49,488 nt of DNA from Sulfuritalea sp. Lineage in GTDB: Bacteria; Pseudomonadota; Gammaproteobacteria; Burkholderiales; Rhodocyclaceae. Below are positions 26,296 through 33,611 of the stretch, piece after piece (within the stretch, counting starts at the first letter, position 1; the number at the start of each line of letters is the position of its first letter). Both the position numbers and the translations under genes were made by a program. The notes beneath the pieces are model-generated. The model saw nothing but the letters and a program-made list of their open reading frames with translations. It did no database searches and was not told the origin of the DNA. The stretch lies in NCBI GenBank assembly GCA_016712985.1, contig JADJQA010000041.1, positions 1 to 49,488 on the forward strand. The letters are read 5' to 3'.

Positions 26296-26671
26296 AAGTC
26301 GGCGCTGGCGGGACGGCGGTTAAGGCCCCATTCCGGTCCGTGATGTCTTTTCATGGGCAATGACGGCTATATGAGAATGCCACTTGTAGGGGAGTCTTCC
26401 TGGAAGTCTGCTCCTTCCCGCAGCCGGTCTAAAAATTCGCACCTTTCCTGTCCCGAGTGGGGGGGGGGGTCCCACTGCCGCCCGTTGCTGACCTTCGCGG
26501 TCGCCCGGTATGGAGGGCGGGGGGGTGGGGATCCTATCCCCCGGATTGCGGTTATTCAGCAGTATGGTGAGGATGGGGCAGCATTGACAAGTCCATGGCA
26601 GCAGTTAAAACTTCTCCTCGGATGGCTTGTCATCCGATCTGTCATCCGCTCACCTTTAACGGAGCATTGCC
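26296..26671 (+). other. Gene-free stretch with G-runs and a short repeat
   Basis: There is no credible gene here. The stretch holds a 25-nt repeat (26346-26370) that recurs at 27330-27354, a run of eleven G residues (26459-26469) flanked by AGT and TCCCACT, and a GGG-N-GGG-N-GGG-N-GGGG tract (26515-26530) followed by GGGGATCCTATCCCC, which can form a hairpin. It separates the intact RND operon from the decayed zone downstream. Confidence 0.6.
26346..26370 (+). repeat. 25-nt repeat, copy A
   Basis: The sequence centred on TTTTCATGGGCAATGACGG matches copy B at 27330-27354 in 22 of 25 positions, in the same orientation. The two copies flank the cytochrome c pseudogene, 984 bp apart. They may be remnants of element ends. 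Confidence 0.5.
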
Positions 26672-27150
26672 ATGAACGCTCGGACCAAAGCCTTCCTCTT
26701 GCCGTAATCGCCGCTGTCGTCCTGATGGGTTTGCGGCAGGAAGCCCCCCTCCGCCGCCGGTCCAAGCCGTGCCGGCTCCCGCGCCCGCGACCGTTGCTCC
26801 CTGCAGCGGCTCCCGCTACCGCAGTTACGGCTGCTTCACTTACGCCTGTTCCAGCCGCTAACCCGGCGGCCGCTCCGGCTGCCAAAGCTTCGGCCCCGGC
26901 ATTGGCCAATAAGGACCTCGCTGCCAAAAGCGGTTGCCGACCTGCCACGCTGTCGACAAGAAACTATTCGGCCCGCCTTTAAGGACATTGCCAACAAGTA
27001 CAAAGCCAGCGACGAAGCGATGCTGATTGCCAAGGTCAAGGTCGGTGGCAGGGCGTTTGGGGTCCGATTCCAATGCCGCCGAACGCTGCGGTCAAGGACG
27101 AGGATATTAAGACCTTGGTCAACTAGTTCTCGCCGGCGCTAAGTATTCCG
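26672..27150 (+). pseudogene. Cytochrome c-551/552-like gene, multiply frameshifted
   Basis: The ATG at 26672 with GGAG upstream opens a lipoprotein-like signal (MNARTKAFLLAVIAAVVLMG), then a long Ala/Pro-rich linker and a class I cytochrome domain. Across three frames one can read AAKSGC-x-x-CHAVDKKLFGP, then FKDIANKYKASDEAMLIAKV, VKVGG, GVWGPIPMPPNAAVKDED and IKTLVN, which is the classic c-551/552 pattern including the Met ligand in PMPPN. At least four single-base deletions break it, including one inside CXXCH and one before the final helix, where an in-frame TAG replaces the family Trp. Residues are otherwise well conserved, so the damage is either recent or a sequencing artefact. Such cytochromes donate electrons to periplasmic reductases. 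Confidence 0.75.
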
Positions 27151-27329
27151 GTTGCAGCGTCAAGAAAGGCCAAGCCCACCCGCGGTGGAACTGGCGTTTT
27201 CTGTCTCGCGGAAAGGGTCGTAGCATGCTGCGCCTTAAGGAGTTGACATCGGCGTCTTTGCCGGTGATTTTGTGAGTGGTCGCTTATCGAGAATCGCTAC
27301 CCACCTTTGCGCCCATTGCTGCCAGATGG

Positions 27330-27354
27330 CTTTTTCATGGGTAATGACGGCTAT
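27330..27354 (+). repeat. 25-nt repeat, copy B
   Basis: This copy, containing TTTTTCATGGGTAATGACGG, matches copy A at 26346-26370 in 22 of 25 positions. It lies 12 bp beyond the end of the integrase fragment. Confidence 0.5.
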
Positions 27355-27365
27355 CGGAGACTCGT

Positions 27366-27669
27366 TCATTTTGGGAGACTTGCCGCCAATTTGCGCTTCA
27401 CCCCAATAAATGTGCGGTCGACCCGCTGCACGACCATCGCACGTGCCAAAACCTTGCTGCCGTGCGTGATATACCGAACATTCAGATTGACTAGGTCGCA
27501 CCCCCGAAGCTTGCTGTCGACTGCGAGGTTGAACATGGCAAGATCTCGAACGCTGATGCGTATTCTGGAGCTGAATCGGGATGGCCCAGATGTCCTTCGG
27601 TTTCAGGGGTGGCTTCTGACCAACCAGCTTGCCTTTGTTCCAGGGTTCCCAGTGATGAGTAGATTCCAT
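27366..27669 (-). pseudogene. Tyrosine recombinase (integrase) N-terminal fragment, frameshifted
   Basis: From the ATG at 27669 the translation reads MESTHHWEPWNKGKLVGQ and PPLKPKDIWAIPIQLQ. After a one-base shift near 27570 it continues VRDLAMFNLAVDSKLRGCDL, VNLNVRYITHGSKVLARAM and VVQ. This is the start of a short (about 200 aa) tyrosine-recombinase family that is also present at 39942-40394. Homology stops after roughly 95 residues; 20 unrelated residues follow to a TGA at 27366. The catalytic Arg-His-Arg-Tyr half is absent, so the product cannot recombine DNA. Confidence 0.75.
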
Positions 27670-27870
27670 GACAAACTCCTCTTGTTGTTAATCGGAGTTT
27701 GATTGTTCTACTTCTGGGCGAAGAGCGGTTTTGGATTGGATGCTGGTTGCGTACAATCAGCCGGAAGCTGGCGCTGACCGTGTTTCTCAAAGCCGCCGTT
27801 GATCCTCTGCAGTCGTCTGGAAGTGACCGTTGAACTTGGAATCAAGCGGCGGCAGACTGTGATGCGACGC

Positions 27871-28589
27871 CTATTCCCAAAATCTCGCGTCCTTCCCCGC
27901 CTCTTCCACCGTCCTTCCGTCGCGAATGTGATAGATCCGCGAAGGTGGGAATGATCTTTTCGTCGTGGGTGACGACGATGATCGCGGTCTGATATTGGCT
28001 CGCCATCTGGTTAAGGATGCGCACCACGGCCAGCGCCCGCTCGCCGTCGAGCGGTGCGGTGGGTTCGTCGGCGAGGATCACCGGCGGCTGATTGGCCAGG
28101 GCGCGGGCGATCGAGACGCGCTGTTGTTCGCCGCCGGAAAGCTCGCTCGGCTGCGCTTTTGCGCGATGAGCCACATCAAGCGCCTGCAGCAGTTCCAGCG
28201 CACGCGCCCGGGAAGCACCATTCGCCCGCCCCGCCAGCATCGGCAGCAGGGCGATATTGTCGGTGACATCAAGGAAGGGAATCAGGTAGGGTGCCTGGAA
28301 GATGAAGCCGATACGATCGCGCCGCAAGGCGCGCAAGTCCGGCGTTTTCCAGCCGCCCTGGGTGCTGTCGTAGATCACTTCGCCGCCCGAGGTCATGCGC
28401 CCCGCGCGTCGGTTCGATCACCGCGCCGAGGCACTTGAGTAGCGTGGTCTTGCCCGATCCGCTCTCGCCCACCAGGCCGACCACCTCGCCGGGCGCGATG
28501 CGCATGTTCACATCCTTCAGCGCCTCGACGGCGGTGTCGCCCTCGCCATAGCGCTTGCTGAGTCCTTCGATGTGGATTCCGTCGTCCAT
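27871..28589 (-). pseudogene. ABC transporter ATPase (DevA/LolD-like), two indels
   Basis: This would be the nucleotide-binding subunit that pairs with the FtsX-type permease upstream. From the ATG at 28589 it shows Walker A GESGSGKTTLLKCLG, Q-loop region GFIFQAPYLIPFLDVTDNIA, signature LSGGEQQRVSIARALA, Walker B VILADEPTAPLD and switch His in VVTHDEK. One extra G near 28400 and one extra base near 27945 break the frame; correcting both gives a 238-aa protein ending ARFWE at 27871. Correct length after two one-base edits suggests a once functional gene. Whether the indels are real is open. Confidence 0.75.
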
Positions 28590-28590
28590 C

Positions 28591-29781
28591 TCAGCCCCCG
28601 ATTGCCGTGGCGGGATCGACCTTGAGCGCCGCGCGATCGCCAGCGTGCTGGCCAGCGCGCAGACCACCATGACGATGGCCAGGGCGCGCATGGCGTCTGC
28701 CGTCTCCAGCAGCACATACTTGGGAAAAGCTGGTGCCCACAGCGTGGCGGAAATCTTGCCGACGATGAAACCGATCAGGCCAAGGCCGAGCGCCTGTTGC
28801 AGGATCATGCCGGCAATGGTGCGGTTGCGCGTGCCGATCAGTTTCAGCACCGCGATTTCACGAATCTTGCCCAGCGTCATGGTGTAGATGATGAAGGCGA
28901 CGATGGCTGCGCTGACCACGGTAAGGATGGCGAGGAACATGCCGATCTGCTTGGCCGATGTAGCGACCAGCTTTTCGATCAGGATCTCCTCCATCTGCTC
29001 GCGGGTATAGGCCTGCAGGTGTTTCAGGGCGGATCTCCTGCGCCACGCTTGCCGCCGTATCGCCAGCGCCGACTTTTACCAGCACCGCATTGACGCTGTG
29101 ATTGATGGTCTGCGAGGCAGTCACCGCGTCGAGCAGGCCGGGCACGCCGGGGCGGTTTAGCGCCGGATTGGCGGCGGTGCGCGCGCGGTCGGCGATGATG
29201 GCGTCGTTGTCCTTGAGGAACTGCGCTTCCTGCGCATCCTTGAGCGGAATGAAGACCATCGGATCGCCGCCGGACGACACCATGCGCCGCGTCAGGCCAA
29301 CCACTTCGTAATCGTGGCGGCGGATGCGGATGCGCTCGCCGAGCTTGAAGCCGGTCTTGACGTCGGCGATGGCCTCGAAGTGGCCGCGCAGCAGGCGCCG
29401 TCCCGCCACCAGATAGCCTGGCGGCTCGCCGGAGCCTGGCTTCGAAGCCGACCACCATGCTGCGGCTCTCGTGGGCGCCATGGCGCACCTGCATGGTCAG
29501 GTAGGTGACGTTCGCCGCCTGCGCCACGCCGGGCATGCCGAGCAGGCCGCGATACACGTCGTCGCGGATGCTGGACGCCTCGGCATACGGTCCCTGGGTG
29601 TCCTTCTGCACCACCCAGATGTCGGCGCCGCTGTTGGTCAGCAGTACCCGCGCGTCATCGACCATGCCGCGATAGATGCCCGCCATCGACAGCGTGGCGC
29701 CGATCAGCAGGCCGAGACCGGCCCGGTGAGGACGAACTTGCCCCAGGAATGCAGGATGTCGCGGCCGGCGAGGCTGATCAT
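28591..29781 (-). pseudogene. ABC transporter permease (FtsX/DevC-like), several indels
   Basis: The MacB/FtsX-type permease starts at the ATG at 29781 (MISLAGRDILHSWGKFVLTG). Pieces in different frames give the first membrane helix region (LGLLIGATLSMAGIYRGMV), the extracytoplasmic domain (GADIWVVQKDTQGPYAEASS, GFKLGERIRIRRHDYEVVGL) and the C-terminal FtsX bundle (IGMFLAILTVVSAAIVAFII, IREIAVLKLIGTRNRTIAGM). At least four shifts are needed, near 29720, 29440, 29030 and 28640. The span equals about 396 codons, the normal size. The TGA ends 1 bp before the ATPase ATG. Confidence 0.7.
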
Positions 29782-29788
29782 GACGGGC

Positions 29789-30954
29789 TCAAGAACCGGT
29801 GAGGGTGGAAACCACCTTGATGCGGCTGTCGGCGGTCAGTTCGCCCTCGCTGTACACGATCACCACATCGCCCTCCTTGAGGCCGTCGATGATCTGCACC
29901 CTGCCGTCGGCGCCGCTGGTGCCCGTCCTGACCGCGACAAAACCCGGCTTGCCGGCAGCCAGCGCCAGGCCGCCGGTCTTTGCCGCCGTGCAGGCGCAAT
30001 GCCGCCGGGCACGGCCAGCGCCTGCTTGACACCCGGCGGGCGCAAGGTGATTTCGCTCATTTCGCCGATGGACACGTCCTGCGGTGGCGTGGCGAAGGCC
30101 ACTTGGGCGATGCGCTCTTCGGTCACGCTGTCGCCGAGCATTTCAATGCGCGCGACTTTTCCGGGCAGCACCTGTCCCGGCCGCGAGCGCAACACGATTT
30201 CAGCCGGGAGCCCCACTTGCAGGCCGGTGGAGCGATGCTGATCGAGGCGCAGTTTGAGCCACAGGCTGTCGGCGGCGACCAGCCGCACCACGGCCTGTCC
30301 GGCGACCACGGTCGAGCCCGGTTCGGCGTCGCGCGCGGTCACCACGCCGTCGGCCGGCGCCAGCAGGCGCAGGTTGCTGCGCTGCTGCTGCGCGCCGCCG
30401 CGTTCGGCATCGAGGCGCGCGCGGTCTGCCGCGCGCCGGCCAGCGCGGCTTCGGCGGCGGCAAACTGGGCCTTCGCGGAATTCATCTCCTGCGTCTTGCC
30501 CTCGGTCACGCTGGAGCTGACGAAACCCTTGCGCCCCAACTCCTCATAGCGGCGCGCATTGGCGGCAGCCACTTCGCGTCGGGCGACGCTGTCGGCAAGT
30601 TGCGCCGCCGCCGTATCGACAGCACTCTGCGCCCGGCCGGCGGCCGCGCTGGTTGCGGCAAGGCGCTGATCGAGGTCGACCGGGTCCATCTTCTGCCGGC
30701 AACTGGCCGGCCTTCACGACGTCGCCGACGTCCACGGCGACGTGGCGCCCGCGCCCGGCCGTGGTGGGGCCGACCAGATAGCTGCGACGCGCGCTTCGAC
30801 GACGCCGATGCCGAACAGCAGCGGCGCCAGGTCGGCCCGCGCGACCGGCGCGACGGTGACGCGCATCGACGCCAGCGCCGCTGCGCGCGATGAACAGCAG
30901 CAGAATGGCCGCCAGCAGGACGGCGGCGGTAATGAGGATGGTGCGACGATTCAT
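29789..30954 (-). pseudogene. HlyD/DevB-type periplasmic adaptor, several indels
   Basis: The ATG at 30954 (MNRRTILITAAVLLAAILLL, one membrane anchor) overlaps the stop of the upstream membrane-protein gene by ATGA. Pieces in alternating frames include SYLVGPTTAGR, HVAVDVGDVVKAGQL, MDPVDLDQRLAATSAAAGRA, the helical hairpin (ARRYEELGRKGFVSSSVTEG) and the beta-barrel (ARDAEPGSTVVAGQAVVRLV, LPAEIVLRSRPGQVLPGKVA), ending TADSRIKVVSTLTGS at 29789. Five or more shifts are needed. Context as tetR-x-adaptor-permease-ATPase indicates a DevBCA-like exporter. Confidence 0.7.
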
Positions 30955-31358
30955 CGCGGGTTGCTTCCCGCTTCGGGCGCCTTCATGGCACGCAGGGCGA
31001 CCAGCGCCACCGCGATCCAGAACAGCGAGCGCAGCGACGGGGCGCCGACGGTGCGCGCCTCAAACGTGCCGCCGGCGAGGATGTGCAGCGCAAATGCGAG
31101 GAAGACGAGAACCGTCGACACTGCCAGGAACACGGCCAGCGGGGCCGCCCGGCGTTTTCTCCGCAACAGCGCTACCCCGGCGAGGACATAGACAAAGCCG
31201 GCCAGGAAATTGAACCAGAGCACTAAGGGCACGATGTTGCCAAGCTCGGCGCGCGCGTCCATGCCGCCGAACAATGCGCGGCCACCGCTGAGCACGGTGA
31301 GGACGCCAAAGGCGATGGCGACGGTGGCCAGCCATTTGAGTATGCGTTCGGACTTCAT
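30951..31358 (-). CDS. Small four-helix membrane protein
   Basis: The 135-aa protein starts MKSERILKWLATVAIAFGVL. Hydrophobic segments lie at about residues 9-25, 44-63, 72-92 and 105-122, with Arg/Lys clusters between them. I do not recognise the family; its size and layout resemble DoxX/DUF4345-like proteins. It is ATGA-coupled to tetR upstream and the adaptor downstream, so it belongs to the exporter operon. It is the only gene of the five that is free of frameshifts. Confidence 0.75.
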   Translation of the reverse strand: MKSERILKWLATVAIAFGVLTVLSGGRALFGGMDARAELGNIVPLVLWFNFLAGFVYVLAGVALLRRKRRAAPLAVFLAVSTVLVFLAFALHILAGGTFEARTVGAPSLRSLFWIAVALVALRAMKAPEAGSNPR

Positions 31359-31969
31359 GTGACACTCCTGATTCCGCGACGGTAAATCGCGAACGCGCCC
31401 GGCGCGTCGGCCCGCATCTGTCCAGCCTTGCCGCTCAGCAGCGATTGCATGACCAGACCCTGGATGCTGCCGATGAAGGCGACGACGGCCGCGGTTGTAT
31501 CGACTTCCGGTGCCACTTCGCCGCATGCTTTCCCCGTATCGATGAGCCCGCGCAGGCGTTCCCTGTAGGCGCCAATCAGAGTGCGTGCCATGCGTTTGGC
31601 GGGAGTGTCCTCGGCACGCTGCAGCTCGCCGAACAGCAGGCGCGGCACGCCGGGGTGCGCAACGACAAACTCGATATGGGCCATGAACACCGCTTCCAGT
31701 GCCTGCAGCGGCGAGTCCGCGGCGTGAATGGCGCGATCCACCCGCTGCAACAGTCGCTCGGCCACCCATTCCATGACCGCCTGCCAGATTGCATCCTTGC
31801 TGGGAAAGTGCCGAAACAGCGCCCTGCGTGAGATTCATGCGCTTCGCAATCGCGGCGGTAGTGATGTCGCCCGGATTCTGCTCGGCCGTCAGTCTTCGAT
31901 AACCGCTTCCACGGTGACAGCCCGTCGCTGGTCCGCCGGCAAGTTCTTCGATTTTGGTTCAATAGACAT
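31355..31969 (-). pseudogene. TetR-family regulator, two indels
   Basis: From the ATG at 31969 the N-terminus reads MSIEPKSKNLPADQRRAVTV and EAVI, then shifts near 31890 into TAEQNPGDITTAAIAKRMNL (the HTH), and shifts again near 31820 into the C-terminal domain MEWVAERLLQRVDRAIHAAD. Each edit is a single base in or beside a short run. The ligand-binding domain is then intact to 31355. As first gene of the exporter operon it is presumably the local repressor. Confidence 0.75.
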
Positions 31970-32280
31970 TTTAAGCCAATAAGAAAGTAATCGAGTACTA
32001 TCTTATTCCAGAAATCCAAGGCGATCAAGTAATCCTTGCAGAAGCCGCTTGTTCTAATTGTTGAGAGTTCGGGCCGAAGGTTCGCTGCCACCATTGATTT
32101 GGTTCTTGATGCGACGACATGGATATTCGGCCTGGCAGCGGCGGGTATTCTTGACCACGCAATACGTGCCAGCGCACGGAATTGATCGCAGCGCGAATAG
32201 GCTAGTCGCCAACGGTGAAGCGCTGAGCCACCCAGGCCCCGATGGTTCGCTTGAACGCAACCCAATCAAGGTAAGCACCA
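31970..32280. other. 311-bp stretch between tetR and the norB stub
   Basis: The stretch is AT-rich just upstream of tetR (31970-32060), which should hold its promoter. On the plus strand around 32093-32182 a short open segment reads LVLDATTWIFGLAAAGILDH before a TGA, possibly the tail of a lost membrane protein. I found no convincing FNR or NsrR site in front of the nitric oxide reductase stub. Confidence 0.4.
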
Positions 32281-32399
32281 TGGGCTCCTACCGCAAACTC
32301 TGGTTCATCCTGATCGCCGTTCTGGCGCTCACCTTATCGCTGCTCGGCTACTACGGAACCGAGGTCTATCGTCAGGCGCCGCCCATACCCAGACCGTAG
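32281..32399 (+). pseudogene. norB: N-terminal stub of quinol-dependent nitric oxide reductase
   Basis: With AAGG 8 bp upstream, the ATG at 32281 encodes MGSYRKLWFILIAVLALTLS and LLGYYGTEVYRQAPPIP. This matches from memory the first membrane helix and the EVYRQAPPIP motif at the start of single-subunit qNOR proteins (about 750 aa). The frame stops after 39 codons and the sequence beyond about 32393 is unrelated, so the rest was lost by deletion or rearrangement. The gene start, with its ribosome-binding site, is preserved. Confidence 0.65.
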
Positions 32400-32511
32400 G
32401 CGAGCAGCACGGTGGGTAACTCAACGTAGCTCATGCCGCCAGCTTTACTGCCGTTGAATCGAAGCCTGCGCAAGCGAAGATACATCATCTCGGGCAATCC
32501 GAAAACCCTGC

Positions 32512-32643
32512 TTACCCTCCACGAGATCGGTACCTGGGCCCCTGATATTCGAGCCAATGACGCCAGAATTCGATGCCAAGCCAGATCGCGACTTGCAGCG
32601 CGATGCCAAACGCGATCCAAAGCAGGAGGAAGGACGATGTCAT
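32512..32643 (-). CDS. 43-residue single-helix membrane protein
   Basis: The ATG at 32643 lies 3 bp after the stop of the secreted protein gene at 32647. It encodes MTSSFLLLWIAFGIALQVAI and then WLGIEFWRHWLEYQ, a clear hydrophobic helix followed by an aromatic, charged tail. Too short for the ORF list but strongly coupled to its neighbour. Family unknown. It may be a truncated longer protein, because the downstream junction zone is rearranged. Confidence 0.5.
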   Translation of the reverse strand: MTSSFLLLWIAFGIALQVAIWLGIEFWRHWLEYQGPRYRSRGG

Positions 32644-32646
32644 GGT

Positions 32647-32937
32647 TCAGTCATGATCGTGGTGGTCGCGGTCACGTTTGGCACGGCGCCTGCCGGAGTC
32701 GTTGATTGGCATCGGCTTATCGCCGTAGGCTGCACGATACACCTCGGCGGCCGAGAAACGGCACTCTGGCTGAGCGCCAAGCTTCTGCAGCAAGTCGGTA
32801 TCCGCCTTGGGTAGCAGGCCTACTTGTGCTTCGATCCGGGCCCTGATCTGCTCGCAGGAATCGACCTGGATACTGGCGGCGTTGGCGTTGGTGAACGCCA
32901 GCCCGAGCAATCCGAGCATAAGGATGCACTTGCGCAT
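32647..32937 (-). CDS. Small secreted protein with His/Asp-rich tail
   Basis: The 96-aa precursor starts at 32937, chosen because AAGGA lies 7 bp upstream and the signal peptide MRKCILMLGLLGLAFTNANA begins there. The mature part has two Cys (DSCEQI and PECRF), which could form a disulfide, and ends with a basic then metal-binding-like tail RRAKRDRDHHDHD. Function is unknown. A CTTAA-N6-CTTAA direct repeat lies 57 bp upstream. It probably forms an operon with the 43-aa membrane protein. Confidence 0.65.
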   Translation of the reverse strand: MRKCILMLGLLGLAFTNANAASIQVDSCEQIRARIEAQVGLLPKADTDLLQKLGAQPECRFSAAEVYRAAYGDKPMPINDSGRRRAKRDRDHHDHD

Positions 32938-32993
32938 TTCGGATCCTTTCAATCAGGTAAGAAAAGGCATTGAGTGCATCCTGGCGTCCGACG

Positions 32994-33009
32994 CTTAAGT
33001 CAGCCTTAA
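32994..33009 (+). promoter_or_regulatory. CTTAA-N6-CTTAA direct repeat
   Basis: Two CTTAA half-sites are spaced 11 bp apart, the geometry bound by PmrA/QseB-type OmpR-family regulators. It lies in the short gap between the gene ending at 33025 and the secreted-protein gene starting at 32937. It reads as TTAAG-N6-TTAAG towards that gene. Confidence 0.4.
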
Positions 33010-33024
33010 TCGGATGCACGGAGT

Positions 33025-33520
33025 TCAGTGCGGAATCGGCCGGAACCCGGGATCATCAAAATAGGTGCTGTATTTATCCAACGCATCAATCGCCCCAACA
33101 GCGCCACTCTGACGTTTGACCTTCTTGATCTTGCCGGCATCTGTTCGGCACCTTCAAGCAATTCGGCAACGATCAGGTGCAACTGCGCATCTGCCTTCGG
33201 CTCAGTTTGCGGTTGGCGACAATGTCGCCAACCCCACGCTTTACCTTCTGTGCCAGCTTGTCATATTCCTTGTTTGACAGCCGATTTCCGTGAATTTCGT
33301 GCAGCGATGCCGCCAATTCCTGGCGAATGTTGCCCATGGCTTGACGCAAGGCAATATCGGTCTGCCATTTCTTTCCGGCATTGAGTTGCAGCGTCGTCGT
33401 TGTCGCTGCTGCGCCAGGTTCATGTTTATGATCTTGGGCTGCGGCATCTGAGGCGGCGAAAGAGGGTACGGCCAATGCCATGTAAATGACGCCAAGCGCC
33501 AATAATGTATTTCGTTTCAT
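33025..33520 (-). pseudogene. Secreted protein of unknown function, two indels near the C-terminus
   Basis: The ATG at 33520 with GGAAGGAAG upstream opens a signal peptide (MKRNTLLALGVIYMALAVPS), then a His-containing linker and a helical domain (KWQTDIALRQAMGNIRQELA, LSNKEYDKLAQKVKRGVGDI). Near 33190 a missing base hides LSPKADAQLHLIVAELLEGA, and another near 33140 hides KIKKVKRQSGAVGAIDALDK, ending FRPIPH at 33025. With both corrected it is about 164 aa. I cannot name the family. It sits between the small secreted gene and the cytochrome/flavocytochrome module on the same strand and may belong to that regulon. Confidence 0.6.
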
Positions 33521-33611
33521 TTTTCTTCCTTCCTTTCATGGTGATATTGCCGACGATCGACACGGGATGCACCGATTCGTCGACGGGAACCGCCTTTTGT
33601 TGCTTTTTTCG

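Noticed and set aside
27177..27195. CCACCCGCGGTGG hairpin after the cytochrome pseudogene as a terminator
   Set aside because: The stem is short and there is no T-run following it on either strand.
33211..33233. Perfect 10-bp inverted repeat with a 3-nt loop
   Set aside because: It falls inside coding sequence for VGDIVAN and has no T-run on either side, so it is likely a codon coincidence rather than a terminator.
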